Source: Jannaschia donghaensis (GTDB lineage: Bacteria; Pseudomonadota; Alphaproteobacteria; Rhodobacterales; Rhodobacteraceae). From it: a DNA stretch of 64,000 bases. The translations under genes and the position numbers were made by a program. Shown piece by piece: positions 50,242-59,526 of the stretch. The notes beneath the pieces are model-generated. The model was not told the DNA's origin. It saw only the letters and a list, made by a program, of their open reading frames with translations, and made no database searches. Where the stretch lies: positions 1,180,471-1,244,470 of the forward strand of contig NZ_CXSU01000012.1 in NCBI RefSeq assembly GCF_001403795.1. Direction: 5' to 3'. How positions within the stretch are numbered: the stretch's first letter is position 1; every line of letters begins with the position of its first letter.

Positions 50242-53100
50242 CTATTCCGCCGCCACCTTGCGCGCCGCCAAAAGTGACTTGAGGTAGTGGCCCGTATGGC
50301 TGCCCTCGATCTGAGCGATTTGTTCGGGCGTGCCGACCCCGACCAGTGTGCCCCCGCCGTCGCCGCCTTCGGGACCGATGTCGATGACATGGTCGGCCGT
50401 TTTCACGACATCGAGGTTGTGTTCGATCACGATGACCGAATTTCCCTGATCCACCAATTCGTGCAGCACTTCGAGCAGCTTGCGCACATCCTCGAAATGC
50501 AGACCCGTCGTCGGTTCGTCCAGGATATAGAGGGTACGCCCGGTGCTGCGCTTCGACAGCTCCTTCGACAATTTTACCCGCTGCGCCTCCCCCCCGGACA
50601 GCGTCGTCGCCTGTTGGCCAACCTTGATATAGCCCAAGCCGACACGCATCAGCGCATCCATCTTTTCACGGATGGACGGAACCGCCTTGAAGAAGGTCTG
50701 CGCATCCTCGACCGTCATGTCGAGGACGTCGGCGATGGACTTGCCCTTGAACTGAATTTCCAGCGTTTCGCGGTTGTAGCGCTTGCCCTTGCAGGTCTCG
50801 CATTCGACATAGACGTCCGGCAGGAAGTGCATCTCGATCTTGATGACGCCGTCGCCCTGACACGCCTCGCACCGCCCGCCCTTGACGTTGAAGCTGAACC
50901 GGCCGGGCTTGTAGCCGCGCGTCTTCGACTCCGGCAGGCCGGCGAACCAGTCGCGGATCGGGGTGAAGGCCCCCACATACGTCGCCGGGTTCGACCGGGG
51001 CGTGCGCCCGATGGGTCGCTGGTCGATGTCGATGACCTTGTCCAGATGCTCCAACCCCTTGACCGTCTCGCAGGGCGCGGGCGTCTGGCGCGCGCCGTTG
51101 AGCTTCATGGAGGCGGTCTTGAACAAAGTCTCGATCGTCAGAGTCGATTTGCCGCCGCCCGACACGCCGGTCACGGCCACGAACTTGCCCAGCGGATAAT
51201 CGACGGTCAGGCCCTTGAGGTTGTTGCCCGTCGCCTTGACCACCGTGACCTTCTTCTTGTTGCCCTTGCGCCGTTTGGCGGGCACGCCGATTTCCCTGCG
51301 CCCGGCCAGATAATCGCCGGTGATGGATTTCGGGTTCTCGATCAGATCGGCGGGCGTGCCGTGGCCGACGACGGTGCCGCCGTGAATACCGGCGCCCGGA
51401 CCGATGTCATAGACATAATCGGCCTCCCGGATCGCCTCCTCGTCGTGTTCGACGACGATGACGGTGTTGCCCTGATCGCGCAGGTTCTTGAGCGTCGTCA
51501 GCAGGCGATCATTGTCGCGCTGATGCAGGCCGATGCTGGGTTCGTCCAAAACATACAGCACACCGGTTAGGCCCGACCCGATCTGACTGGCCAGCCTGAT
51601 CCGCTGGCTCTCGCCGCCCGACAGCGTGCCCGCGTTGCGGCTCAGCGTCAGGTATTGCAGGCCGACATTGTTGAGGAACCCAAGACGTTCGCGGATTTCC
51701 TTGAGGATGGCGCGCGCGATTTCGTTGTTCTGCTTGGACAGCGCCTTTGGCACCTCGTCGCACCACGCCAACGCTTCGGCGATAGACATTTCAACGATTT
51801 GCCCGACGTGCTTCATGTCGATCTTGACGGCCAGCGCTTCGGGCCGCAGCCGGTATCCGCCGCACGCCCCGCAGGAACGGTTGTTCTGATAGCGCTCGAA
51901 TTCCTCCCGGACCCAACTGGAATCGGTTTCGCGGTAGCGACGCTCCATGTTGGGGACCACGCCCTCGAACACGCGCGACACTTCGTAGATGCGCCCGCCT
52001 TCGTCATAGCGAAACTTGATTTTCTCGCTCCCCGATCCGCGCAGGAAAACGGCCTGGATATTCTCGGGCAGATCCTTCCACGCGGCCTTTTGGTCGAAGT
52101 CGTAGTGTTTGGCGATCGATTGGATCGTCTGCAAAAAATACGGGCTCTTACCCTTGTTCCAGGGCGCGATGGCCCCCTTGGATAGGGGCAGTGTCACGTC
52201 CGGGACGATCAATCGATCATCAAAGAACAACTCGTGCCCCAAACCGTCGCACTTGGGGCAGGCTCCAAAGGGCGCGTTGAACGAGAACAAACGCGGCTCG
52301 ATCTCGGGAATGGTGAAGCCCGACACCGGACAGGCAAATTTCTCGGAAAACGTCAGCCGCTCCGGGTCGCCTTCCTTCGGCGCGGTTTCCAGGATCGCGA
52401 TGCCGTCGGCCAGGTCCAGTGCGGTGCGGAACGAATCCGCCAACCGCTGCTCCAGCCCGTCCTTGACGATGATCCGGTCGACGACCACGTCGATGTCGTG
52501 GCGGAATTTCTTGTCCAACTCGGGCGGGGTGTCCAGGTCGTGAAATTCCCCATCGACCTTGACCCGCTGGAAGCCCTGCTTGCGCAGCTCCAGCATTTCC
52601 TTGCGGTATTCGCCCTTCCGGTCGCGCACGATGGGGGCCAGCAGATAGCCGCGCGTCCCCTCCTCCATCGCCATGACGCGGTCGACCATGTCCTGCACCT
52701 GCTGCGCGGTGATCGGCTCTCCGGTCGCAGGCGAATAAGGCGTGCCCGCGCGCGCGAAAAGCAGGCGCATGTAGTCATAGATTTCCGTGACGGTGCCGAC
52801 GGTGGAGCGGGGGTTCTTGGACGTCGTCTTCTGTTCGATCGAAATCGCGGGCGACAGGCCCGAGATGTGATCGACGTCGGGTTTTTGCATCATGTCGAGA
52901 AACTGGCGGGCATAGGCCGACAGCGACTCGACATATCGGCGCTGTCCTTCCGCATAAATCGTGTCGAAGGCCAGCGACGACTTGCCCGACCCCGAAAGCC
53001 CGGTGATGACGACCAGTTGATCGCGGGGAATATCGACGTCGATGCCCTTGAGATTATGCTCCCGCGCGCCGCGGACTTCGATGTACTTCTGATCGGCCAT
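50242..53100 (-). CDS. uvrA: Excinuclease ABC subunit A
   Basis: A full-length 952-residue UvrA, the damage-recognition ATPase of nucleotide excision repair, which works with UvrB and UvrC. It has two ABC modules: Walker [21 protein letters not shown] in the first and [16 protein letters not shown] in the second, with LSGGE signatures in both. Zinc-finger cysteines are visible in CPKCDGLG and in [18 protein letters not shown] and [11 protein letters not shown] LexA box lies about 100 bases upstream of ATG 53100, so it is SOS-induced. Confidence 0.98.
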   Translation of the reverse strand: MADQKYIEVRGAREHNLKGIDVDIPRDQLVVITGLSGSGKSSLAFDTIYAEGQRRYVESLSAYARQFLDMMQKPDVDHISGLSPAISIEQKTTSKNPRSTVGTVTEIYDYMRLLFARAGTPYSPATGEPITAQQVQDMVDRVMAMEEGTRGYLLAPIVRDRKGEYRKEMLELRKQGFQRVKVDGEFHDLDTPPELDKKFRHDIDVVVDRIIVKDGLEQRLADSFRTALDLADGIAILETAPKEGDPERLTFSEKFACPVSGFTIPEIEPRLFSFNAPFGACPKCDGLGHELFFDDRLIVPDVTLPLSKGAIAPWNKGKSPYFLQTIQSIAKHYDFDQKAAWKDLPENIQAVFLRGSGSEKIKFRYDEGGRIYEVSRVFEGVVPNMERRYRETDSSWVREEFERYQNNRSCGACGGYRLRPEALAVKIDMKHVGQIVEMSIAEALAWCDEVPKALSKQNNEIARAILKEIRERLGFLNNVGLQYLTLSRNAGTLSGGESQRIRLASQIGSGLTGVLYVLDEPSIGLHQRDNDRLLTTLKNLRDQGNTVIVVEHDEEAIREADYVYDIGPGAGIHGGTVVGHGTPADLIENPKSITGDYLAGRREIGVPAKRRKGNKKKVTVVKATGNNLKGLTVDYPLGKFVAVTGVSGGGKSTLTIETLFKTASMKLNGARQTPAPCETVKGLEHLDKVIDIDQRPIGRTPRSNPATYVGAFTPIRDWFAGLPESKTRGYKPGRFSFNVKGGRCEACQGDGVIKIEMHFLPDVYVECETCKGKRYNRETLEIQFKGKSIADVLDMTVEDAQTFFKAVPSIREKMDALMRVGLGYIKVGQQATTLSGGEAQRVKLSKELSKRSTGRTLYILDEPTTGLHFEDVRKLLEVLHELVDQGNSVIVIEHNLDVVKTADHVIDIGPEGGDGGGTLVGVGTPEQIAQIEGSHTGHYLKSLLAARKVAAE

Positions 53101-53201
53101 ACCGCCCCCGGACGTCGTTCGTGTTGATGCAATGCCACGACATAGGCAGACGTGGTGGCGTTACAATCGTTCCGGTGGATTTACCGCAACGATTCCTTAA
53201 G

Positions 53202-53216
53202 GAACATTCAGCGAAC
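53202..53216 (-). promoter_or_regulatory. LexA (SOS) box of uvrA
   Basis: On the minus strand GTTC-GCTGAAT-GTTC matches exactly the GTTC-N7-GTTC direct repeat recognised by LexA in Rhodobacterales and other alphaproteobacteria. It lies 102 bases upstream of uvrA and overlaps the last codons of the MFS gene upstream. Confidence 0.8.
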
Positions 53217-54359
53217 GTTTAACACGCCCGCCCCCGCGCTGCCAGAGGCGCGCGCCCCGGCCCAACTCACCAGGATCAGGCCAAGCAGCGCCACCCCGAC
53301 CGTCAGCCAGATCAGCGCGGTCAGTCCGCCGGCTGCGAAGGTCACAGCGAACAGGGGCGTGCCGGTGACGGTGCCCAGGTTGCCCAGCTGTGCGATCGCC
53401 CCCGTCGCGCGGGCCCGGTCACCGGGTGCGGCGTTCCAGGCCGGGATCGACGCGAAACTGGCCCCCGGGATCAGGCCCATGAAGACGAAACACGCCTCCA
53501 CCGCGAAAGGCAGGCCCAAAGCCAGACCGAGCGCGCCCAGCGCCGTTCCAGCATAGCCCGCCGCCCCGACATGATGGGGCGCGAACCGCCGGCAGAGCGC
53601 GCCGCCGGCCAGGGTCGACACCAAGGTCACCAGCGGCAGGATCGTCGCAAGCGCGGGCCGGCCGAGGGCGTCGGGCAGAAAGGCGATCGCCGCGATGAAC
53701 AGGAACGTGTAGCAGACGAAGCCCAGGCCGGGGGCCATGTAGCGGATCGAGCCATAGATCTCCCGGTGTACCGTCACAGGGTTGAGAGAGATCGGGGCCC
53801 GCGACAGCCGGGGGACGATGCGCCACATCACCGCCGCCAGGACCAGCATAAGCGCCCCGTGCAACGCGAACAGCAGCGGCAGCCCCCCGGCTGCCAGCAG
53901 GCCCGGAAAAATCTGCGCCGACAGCGCCAGCGACGCGCCGAAGAACACCGCCCAAAGGCCCATCACCAAAGGTCGGTCCGCATCGGACGACGCGCCCGCC
54001 ATCAGCGGCGGGCCCGCGACGACCAACGCCAGATGCGCCACCCCCTCGACCGCGCGCGACGCGGAAAACAGCCATATCGGCGGCAGCGTTGCCTGAACCA
54101 GCGACATGGCGCCGCCCAACACCAGACCCGCCAGAAACGTCCGTCCTATGCCATGGCCAGCCGCGATGCCCCCCGCCATCGGCCCCAACATCAAGCCCAT
54201 GATCCCGACCAGAGACACCAGAAACGCGACCGCCGTGACCGGCCGGTCGAAGGCTTGCGCGACTTGGGGCAGGGTCAGGGTGATCTTGCCGAACTGCGCC
54301 GCGGCCAGAAGGCCACCGCAGAAGATCAGTGCGACAAGGGTCCAGCGCGTGCGGTCCAT
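53208..54359 (-). CDS. Major facilitator superfamily transporter
   Basis: A 383-residue inner-membrane protein with about twelve hydrophobic helices. The MFS pattern includes GLMLGPMAGGIAAGHGIGRTFLAG after the second helix. No drug- or sugar-specific motif is recognisable. It begins eight bases after the DUF1304 stop, so the two genes form an operon. Its 3' end carries the LexA box of uvrA. Confidence 0.85.
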   Translation of the reverse strand: MDRTRWTLVALIFCGGLLAAAQFGKITLTLPQVAQAFDRPVTAVAFLVSLVGIMGLMLGPMAGGIAAGHGIGRTFLAGLVLGGAMSLVQATLPPIWLFSASRAVEGVAHLALVVAGPPLMAGASSDADRPLVMGLWAVFFGASLALSAQIFPGLLAAGGLPLLFALHGALMLVLAAVMWRIVPRLSRAPISLNPVTVHREIYGSIRYMAPGLGFVCYTFLFIAAIAFLPDALGRPALATILPLVTLVSTLAGGALCRRFAPHHVGAAGYAGTALGALGLALGLPFAVEACFVFMGLIPGASFASIPAWNAAPGDRARATGAIAQLGNLGTVTGTPLFAVTFAAGGLTALIWLTVGVALLGLILVSWAGARASGSAGAGVLNVR

Positions 54360-54366
54360 CGACGCG

Positions 54367-54729
54367 TCAGGCCAGCCAAAGCGTCAAGAGCGCCGCAAGC
54401 GCGGGCACCGTTTGGATCCAAAAGATGCGCCGCGTCACAGTCCGGGCCCCGTAAGTCCCCGCGATCGCCACGCACAGCAGGAAGAACGCCGCCACGTTCC
54501 GCGACCAATCGGCGTCCCCGATCAACAGCGACCATATCAGGCCCGCAGCCAGGAATCCGTTGTAGAGGCCCTGATTGGCAGCCATCGCCGTCGTCGGGGC
54601 GAAAAGATCGCGGGGGAGCGTATCGAAGACCTTCGGCCCGCGGCTTTCCCAGGCGAACATCTCGAACCAGCAAATATAGAGGTGAAGCAGGGCGATCAGC
54701 CCGATCAGCACGTCGGCAAGAAGGTTCAT
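54367..54729 (-). CDS. DUF1304 membrane protein
   Basis: A 120-residue protein with four membrane helices and the DUF1304 signature: LHLYICWFEMFAWESRGPKVF at residues about 16-36 (with EMFAW as its core) and NQGLYNGFLAAGL. The function of the family is not known. The gene directly precedes the MFS transporter on the same strand, suggesting a shared role at the membrane. Confidence 0.92.
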   Translation of the reverse strand: MNLLADVLIGLIALLHLYICWFEMFAWESRGPKVFDTLPRDLFAPTTAMAANQGLYNGFLAAGLIWSLLIGDADWSRNVAAFFLLCVAIAGTYGARTVTRRIFWIQTVPALAALLTLWLA

Positions 54730-54745
54730 GGGGGTCTCCGATACG

Positions 54746-54774
54746 GAAAAAGGGGCAACCCTACGGTGCCCCCT
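54746..54774 (-). terminator. Terminator of lpdA
   Basis: On the minus strand a stem of GGGGC plus ACC pairing with GGT plus GCCCC, with one bulged base and a four-base loop, is followed by TTTTT. It lies 38 bases after the lpdA stop and separates it from the DUF1304-MFS operon. Confidence 0.75.
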
Positions 54775-54812
54775 TCTTCATGTCCGAATTCGCCGCGCCC
54801 CGAAAGTCGCGA

Positions 54813-56207
54813 TCAGAAGTGAATGGCCCGGCCGTCGGAATCGAGAACCGACTCGTGCATCATCTCCGACAGGGTCGGATGTGGGAAGACGGTGTGGGCC
54901 AGGTCCTCCTCGGTGGTCTCCAACTGGCGACCGATGACATAGCCTTGGATCAGTTCCGTGACCTCGGCCCCGATCATGTGGGCGCCCAGCAACTCCCCGG
55001 TCTTCTTGTCGAAGATGGTCTTCACCATGCCCTCGGGTTCGCCCAGTGCGATGGCCTTGCCGTTGCCGACGAAGGGGAAACGTCCAACCTTGATGTCGTG
55101 TCCCGCCTCCTTGGCCTTCGCCTCGGTCAGGCCGACGCTGGCGACCTGCGGATGACAGTAGGTGCAACCGGCGATGCTCTCGGGCTTGACTGGATGAACG
55201 TCGTTCTTGCCCGCGATCAGTTCGGCGACCATCACACCCTCGTGGCTGGCCTTGTGCGCCAGCCAGGGTGCGCCCGCGATGTCCCCGATGGCATACAGCC
55301 CCTCGACCCCGGTGCGGCAGTATTCGTCCGTGATGACGTGGGTTCGGTCGATCTTGACGCCCAAATCCTCCAACCCCAGCCCTTCGGTATTGCCGACGAT
55401 GCCGACAGCCGAGATGACGGTGTCGAATTCGTGCTGCTCGGCCTTGCCGCCAGACTCGATGGTGGCGACGACCTTGTCCTTCTTGCGGTCCAGCGATTTG
55501 ACGATGGCCTTTTGCAGAATCTTCATCCCCTGCTTCTCGAACGCCTTTTTGGCGAAGGCAGAGATTTCCTCGTCTTCGACAGGCAGGACGCGATCCATCA
55601 CCTCGACCACCGTCGTGTCCGATCCGAGCGTGTTGTAGAAACTGGCGAATTCGATGCCGATGGCACCGGATCCAATGACCAGCAGCTTTTTCGGCATATG
55701 CGGCGGCACCAGCGCGTGCTTGTAGTTCCAGACGCGCTCCCCGTCCGCTTCCAGACCCGGCAAGTTGCGCGCGCGGGCCCCGGTGGCCAGGACGATGTTC
55801 TTGGCCGTCAACTCCTCGGTGCCCTTGTCCGTCTGGACCGAAACCTTGCCCTTGGCCGTGATCTTGGCCTCGCCCATCATGGTCGTCACCTTGTTCTTCT
55901 TGAACAGGTGCCCGATGCCGCCCGACAGTTGCTTGGCCACGCCGCGCGACCGCTTGACCACAGCATCCAGATCGTAATCGACCCCGTCGCATTTCAGCCC
56001 GAACTCCTTGGCGCGGTGCATCAGGTGGAACACCTCGGACGAGCGCAGCATGGCTTTGGTCGGGATGCAGCCCCAGTTGAGGCAGATGCCGCCCAGATGT
56101 TCGCGTTCGACACAGACGACCTTCATGCCAAGCTGCGCCGCGCGGATTGCGGCGACATATCCGCCGGGGCCGGCACCGATCACGATCAGGTCGAAGTTCT
56201 GGGCCAT
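54813..56207 (-). CDS. lpdA: Dihydrolipoyl dehydrogenase
   Basis: The 464-residue E3 component reoxidises dihydrolipoamide in 2-oxoacid dehydrogenase complexes. It has the FAD-binding VIGAGPGGYVAAIRAAQLG, the redox disulfide in GGICLNWGCIPTKA (Cys 42 and 47), the NAD-binding VIGSGAIGIEFASFYN and the C-terminal HPTLSEMMHE with the catalytic histidine-glutamate pair. AAAGGTGA lies before ATG 56207. No E1/E2 genes are adjacent, so it may be an extra or shared E3. Confidence 0.96.
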   Translation of the reverse strand: MAQNFDLIVIGAGPGGYVAAIRAAQLGMKVVCVEREHLGGICLNWGCIPTKAMLRSSEVFHLMHRAKEFGLKCDGVDYDLDAVVKRSRGVAKQLSGGIGHLFKKNKVTTMMGEAKITAKGKVSVQTDKGTEELTAKNIVLATGARARNLPGLEADGERVWNYKHALVPPHMPKKLLVIGSGAIGIEFASFYNTLGSDTTVVEVMDRVLPVEDEEISAFAKKAFEKQGMKILQKAIVKSLDRKKDKVVATIESGGKAEQHEFDTVISAVGIVGNTEGLGLEDLGVKIDRTHVITDEYCRTGVEGLYAIGDIAGAPWLAHKASHEGVMVAELIAGKNDVHPVKPESIAGCTYCHPQVASVGLTEAKAKEAGHDIKVGRFPFVGNGKAIALGEPEGMVKTIFDKKTGELLGAHMIGAEVTELIQGYVIGRQLETTEEDLAHTVFPHPTLSEMMHESVLDSDGRAIHF

Positions 56208-56239
56208 GGGGCGTCACCTTTCGAAGGGATGGGGCATTG

Positions 56240-56251
56240 TTCAACGTTGAA
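56240..56251. promoter_or_regulatory. Perfect 12-bp palindrome upstream of lpdA
   Basis: TTCAACGTTGAA lies 33 bases upstream of the lpdA start, within a locally AT-rich stretch. It may be an operator or lie in the core promoter. Nothing else supports a function. Confidence 0.35.
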
Positions 56252-56325
56252 TTAATTCATCTAACGCTGCCTGAAAAGCGACGGACCCGCAATGCCGCCC
56301 TGCACCTGATGCAAGTCCCCGGGTG

Positions 56326-56916
56326 CTAGGCCCCCGCCGTCCCAAGGCGCGCGATCCGCTTCATCCAGCGATCGACCGCCCCCGGCTTGGGCGCGCTTGC
56401 GCCTGAAAACAGGGTGAACCGCGTCGGCTTGATGCCCGCGAACCCCAGGATCTGACCACGCGTCTGACGCAGCACGGCATTTCCATACACCAGCCGCAGG
56501 AACCATATCGGCGTGTCGGAGGTGACGATCACCCGCGCCGTTCGACCGCCCAGCATCGGCGTCGGCATCCCCATCTTCGTGACACGCGTATCGAAGGCGC
56601 GGCCCGGCAGGAACGCCCGGTCGAAGACCCCTTTCAATCGCGCGGGCATCGCCCCCCACCAAAGCGGAAACGCCAGAACCAGATGCTCCGACCATTCGAT
56701 CTGCGCCAATACGTGTTCCAGATCGGGTTCGAGCGGCTTCCAGTTCTCATAATTTCCGGCCCCGAAATCGGGATCGAACGTCAGATCATGCAGGTGGGCG
56801 ATGCGAACCTCGTGCCCTGCCGCCCGCGCGCGGTCGGCGTAGGTCTGCAACAGGCCGCGCGACAACGACTGCGCGGCGGGATGGCCATCGAGGATGAAGA
56901 TACGTTTGGGTGTCAT
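56326..56916 (-). CDS. NAD(P)H:quinone oxidoreductase, flavodoxin-fold family
   Basis: A 196-residue flavoprotein of the NQO1/MdaB-type family. It has the N-terminal FILDGHPAAQSLSRGL (phosphate-binding region) and the VLAFPLWWGAMPARLKGVFDRAF block typical of quinone reductases and related NADPH oxidoreductases. AGGAGGG precedes ATG 56916. It is divergent from a TetR gene, with three copies of one palindrome between them, so it is probably repressed by that regulator and induced by quinones or electrophiles. Confidence 0.9.
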   Translation of the reverse strand: MTPKRIFILDGHPAAQSLSRGLLQTYADRARAAGHEVRIAHLHDLTFDPDFGAGNYENWKPLEPDLEHVLAQIEWSEHLVLAFPLWWGAMPARLKGVFDRAFLPGRAFDTRVTKMGMPTPMLGGRTARVIVTSDTPIWFLRLVYGNAVLRQTRGQILGFAGIKPTRFTLFSGASAPKPGAVDRWMKRIARLGTAGA

Positions 56917-56932
56917 GGTGCCCTCCTATAAG

Positions 56933-56992
56933 TGACCACGGTCATAATCAGGATAAAATGACCACGGTCAATACAAAATTTGACCATGGTCA
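56933..56992. promoter_or_regulatory. Triple palindromic operator for the TetR regulator
   Basis: Three perfect 12-bp palindromes lie between the divergent genes: TGACCACGGTCA at 56933-56944 and 56959-56970, and TGACCATGGTCA at 56981-56992. They differ only at the central base pair. They are 26 and 22 bases apart (start to start). They cover the region just upstream of both start codons, so a bound regulator would block both genes. Confidence 0.85.
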
Positions 56993-57004
56993 CATCTTGT
57001 GCGA

Positions 57005-57625
57005 ATGAACATCATGGGTCGTATTGTGCAGAAACGGACGTTGGAAACGCGGGCCCGGCTGGTAGCCGAGGCCGAAAAGCTGATCGATCGGAATGGGTTC
57101 GAGGCGCTGCGCGTCGAAGACGTCGTGCGCGCCGCCGGTGTCGCCAAGGGCACATTCTTCGCGCATTTCCGCGACAAGGATGCGCTGATGGACCGCCTGA
57201 TCGGCGCGCGCCTGGACACCATCCTTGACGCTATGGATCTGGAAACCGGTATTCGGGACATACGTGACCTGGTCGCCCGAATGGGTCCGATGCTGACGTT
57301 CATGACCTGCGAACGCTATGTCTTCGACGTCATCCTGCGGTATTCAGGGGCCGCCGCGCAGGAAGACATCGGCCCCATCGCAACGACGTTCGCCCGTCAG
57401 ATCGACGTCTTCGCCAGCTGGATCGAACACGGCCCCTTCCGGCGCGACGTGCCCGTGGCCATCCTTGCCGAAGGGGTTCAGGCCTTTGCGGTTCAGGTCA
57501 TGGCGCTGCGGTTCTGCGCCCTGCACGCGGCCCAAGGCCTGCACGCACCGCTGGAGACTTATCTGGCCGCGTGGCTTCTGCCACCTCAGCCTTCGGCCCG
57601 CAGCTCTCGCAACACCGCGCCGTAG
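57005..57625 (+). CDS. TetR/AcrR-family transcriptional regulator
   Basis: A 206-residue repressor with an N-terminal TetR helix-turn-helix (VEDVVRAAGVAKGTFFAHFRDKDALM, recognisable through AAGVAKGTFFAHF) and a ligand-binding C-terminal domain. ATG 57005 is chosen; ATG 57014 is possible, and no clear ribosome site precedes either, so the transcript may be nearly leaderless. The third operator ends 12 bases before the start, consistent with self-repression. Its tail overlaps the convergent DUF924 gene by 40 bases. Confidence 0.9.
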   Translation: MNIMGRIVQKRTLETRARLVAEAEKLIDRNGFEALRVEDVVRAAGVAKGTFFAHFRDKDALMDRLIGARLDTILDAMDLETGIRDIRDLVARMGPMLTFMTCERYVFDVILRYSGAAAQEDIGPIATTFARQIDVFASWIEHGPFRRDVPVAILAEGVQAFAVQVMALRFCALHAAQGLHAPLETYLAAWLLPPQPSARSSRNTAP

Positions 57626-58161
57626 GCCCCGCCGTCCAGAAACGCCTGCTCGGCGGATGTCGACGTCCGCCCCAGCACCGCATTGCGGAACGGGAATCGC
57701 CCGAACGTACGGATGATGTGCCGGTGGGCGCGCGCGTGAAGCAGCGTCTCGGGCGCATCCATACGCATCAGGATCAGGCGGACGGCCCGGTCCTGATCCT
57801 GCATCGTTTCGGAATGCTCCAGCGGCAGATAGAAAAACTGCCGCACCGGATCGTCGATCGCCAAGTCGAAGCCACGCACGAGGGCCGCCTTGGTGGCCGC
57901 CCGCGCCAGACCGTCGGTCGAAAACGCGCGCGCCTGGCCCCGCATCATATTGCGCGACATCTGATCGGTCAGGATCAGCAGCGCCAGCGTGCCCCGCGCC
58001 GTTGCCCCCCACGTGCGGTAGAGGTCGTGCGCCACCTGCCAAGTGTCGAAGAAGCCGTCGCGGATCCGGTCGTCCAGTGCGTCGTCCTGTCGATACCAAT
58101 CGTCGGGCGAAAGCTCTTCGGTCCAGAACCCGATGACATCCTGTGGGGTACGTGTGGTCAT
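57586..58161 (-). CDS. DUF924 family protein
   Basis: A 191-residue DUF924 protein: the family pattern begins VIGFWTEELSPDDWYRQDDALDD and includes LTDQMSRNMMRG and FYLPLEHSE. The fold is alpha-helical and TPR-like; no function is established. It overlaps the upstream MFS gene by four bases on the same strand and the TetR gene by 40 bases on the other. Confidence 0.92.
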   Translation of the reverse strand: MTTRTPQDVIGFWTEELSPDDWYRQDDALDDRIRDGFFDTWQVAHDLYRTWGATARGTLALLILTDQMSRNMMRGQARAFSTDGLARAATKAALVRGFDLAIDDPVRQFFYLPLEHSETMQDQDRAVRLILMRMDAPETLLHARAHRHIIRTFGRFPFRNAVLGRTSTSAEQAFLDGGAYGAVLRELRAEG

Positions 58162-59429
58162 GCCGCGTCCTCCCTGCGCTCCGCGTCGGCCGCATCCTCC
58201 CAGCTTTCGATCATGGAATCCATCGTGACGGCGGTCGTCGTCATCGGCGACATCGCGGTGTAGCTGCCCTGATAGTCGTCGTCCCCCTGCGGCGCGGCGC
58301 GGCGTGTCATTCGCCAGCCGGCGTAGCCCGCAAGCGCCGTCATCAACACGCCCAGGAATACAAAGAATCCCGCCGGACCGATCACGCTCATCAGCCAGCC
58401 GGTCACCAGCGGGCCACCGACGGCCCCCACCCCGTTGACGAACAACAAACGGGCCGAAGCGGCGGCCATGTCTTCGCTTTCAAGATAGTCGTTCGTATAG
58501 GCCAGCAGGATCGCATAGAGCGGGTTCGCCATGCCCCCGATGATCGCGGCCGACAGGTAAAGCCCCGAAATCCCGCCAAGCCCCGCGGCGCCCAGCACGC
58601 AGGCAAACGCCGCGACCACCGCCCCGATCAGGACCATCATCCGACGGTCGTACCGATCCGATGCCCAGCCGATCGGATATTGCAGGACCAATCCGCCCAG
58701 ATAGATGGCCGACACGAACAGCGCGATCTGCCCCGTCGTCAGCTTGGCGGCCGCGCCGAACACCCCCGCCATGCCGAACAGCGCCGAGAATACCGCGCCC
58801 AACAGAAAGACACCCACGAAGCCCAGAGGCGATGTGCGGTAGAGTTTGGCGAAGGACATGGGCTTCGCGCTCTCGAACGGGGGGACGGGCGTGACCGACA
58901 GAAGGATCGGCGCGAAAGCCAGCGACACCAGGACCGACACGATGATGAACAGCGTGAAATCCGCCGCGTCGCCCCAGGCGAAAAGGGCCTGCGCCGCCAC
59001 GATGCCGATCATCTGCGCAATGATGTAAAGCGACAGCGCCCGGCCCCGCGTCTCGTTCGTGGTGGTGTTGTTGAGCCAGCTTTCCGACACGATATACACG
59101 CCGCAAAAGCAGAACCCGAGCAAAAGCCGCAGAAGCGTCCAGGCCACTTCGTGGGTCAGCAGCGGATAGAGGATCAGCCCCGCCGAGGCGAGCGAGCCCA
59201 GGAAGGCGAAGACGCGGACGTGACCGACCTTGCGGATCAACCCCGGCACCAGTTGCGAGCCCAGCAGGAACCCCGCGAAGTAACTCGACATGATGATCGA
59301 CATCGCGCCGGTCGAAAATCCTTCGATGTCGCCGCGCACACCCAACAGGGTGCCCTGCATTCCGTTGCCCAGCATCAGCAGCATGATCCCGACCAGAAGG
59401 GCCCAGGAATTACGGATCACGGGGAGCAT
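58158..59429 (-). CDS. MFS transporter, YcaD-like
   Basis: A 423-residue inner-membrane protein with twelve predicted helices. It shows features of the YcaD/UMF2 group, such as GMQGTLLGVRGDIEGFS near the start and GFCFCGVYIVSESWLNN in the middle, and it ends with a polar tail of about 50 residues. The substrate is unknown. ATG 59429 is preferred to an upstream in-frame start because the family begins just before the first helix. It is translationally coupled to the DUF924 gene. Confidence 0.88.
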   Translation of the reverse strand: MLPVIRNSWALLVGIMLLMLGNGMQGTLLGVRGDIEGFSTGAMSIIMSSYFAGFLLGSQLVPGLIRKVGHVRVFAFLGSLASAGLILYPLLTHEVAWTLLRLLLGFCFCGVYIVSESWLNNTTTNETRGRALSLYIIAQMIGIVAAQALFAWGDAADFTLFIIVSVLVSLAFAPILLSVTPVPPFESAKPMSFAKLYRTSPLGFVGVFLLGAVFSALFGMAGVFGAAAKLTTGQIALFVSAIYLGGLVLQYPIGWASDRYDRRMMVLIGAVVAAFACVLGAAGLGGISGLYLSAAIIGGMANPLYAILLAYTNDYLESEDMAAASARLLFVNGVGAVGGPLVTGWLMSVIGPAGFFVFLGVLMTALAGYAGWRMTRRAAPQGDDDYQGSYTAMSPMTTTAVTMDSMIESWEDAADAERREDAA

Positions 59430-59526
59430 GGCAGGGCCTTTCGGACCGGGTGTTTCGCAGTCGCGCCTACGCCCCGCGACCAAACGCGTCTAGGCCATTT
59501 GCGACATTCGACGCATTCGACGGAAA

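Noticed and set aside
53571-56255. An 894-codon open frame on the plus strand across the MFS, DUF1304 and lpdA genes
   Set aside because: It runs antisense through three recognised genes and their intergenic terminator, has no family resemblance, and is strongly biased to R, P, Q and H.
57318-57716. A 132-codon plus-strand frame overlapping the TetR gene
   Set aside because: It is in another frame of the TetR coding sequence, rich in R, P and S, with no ribosome site.
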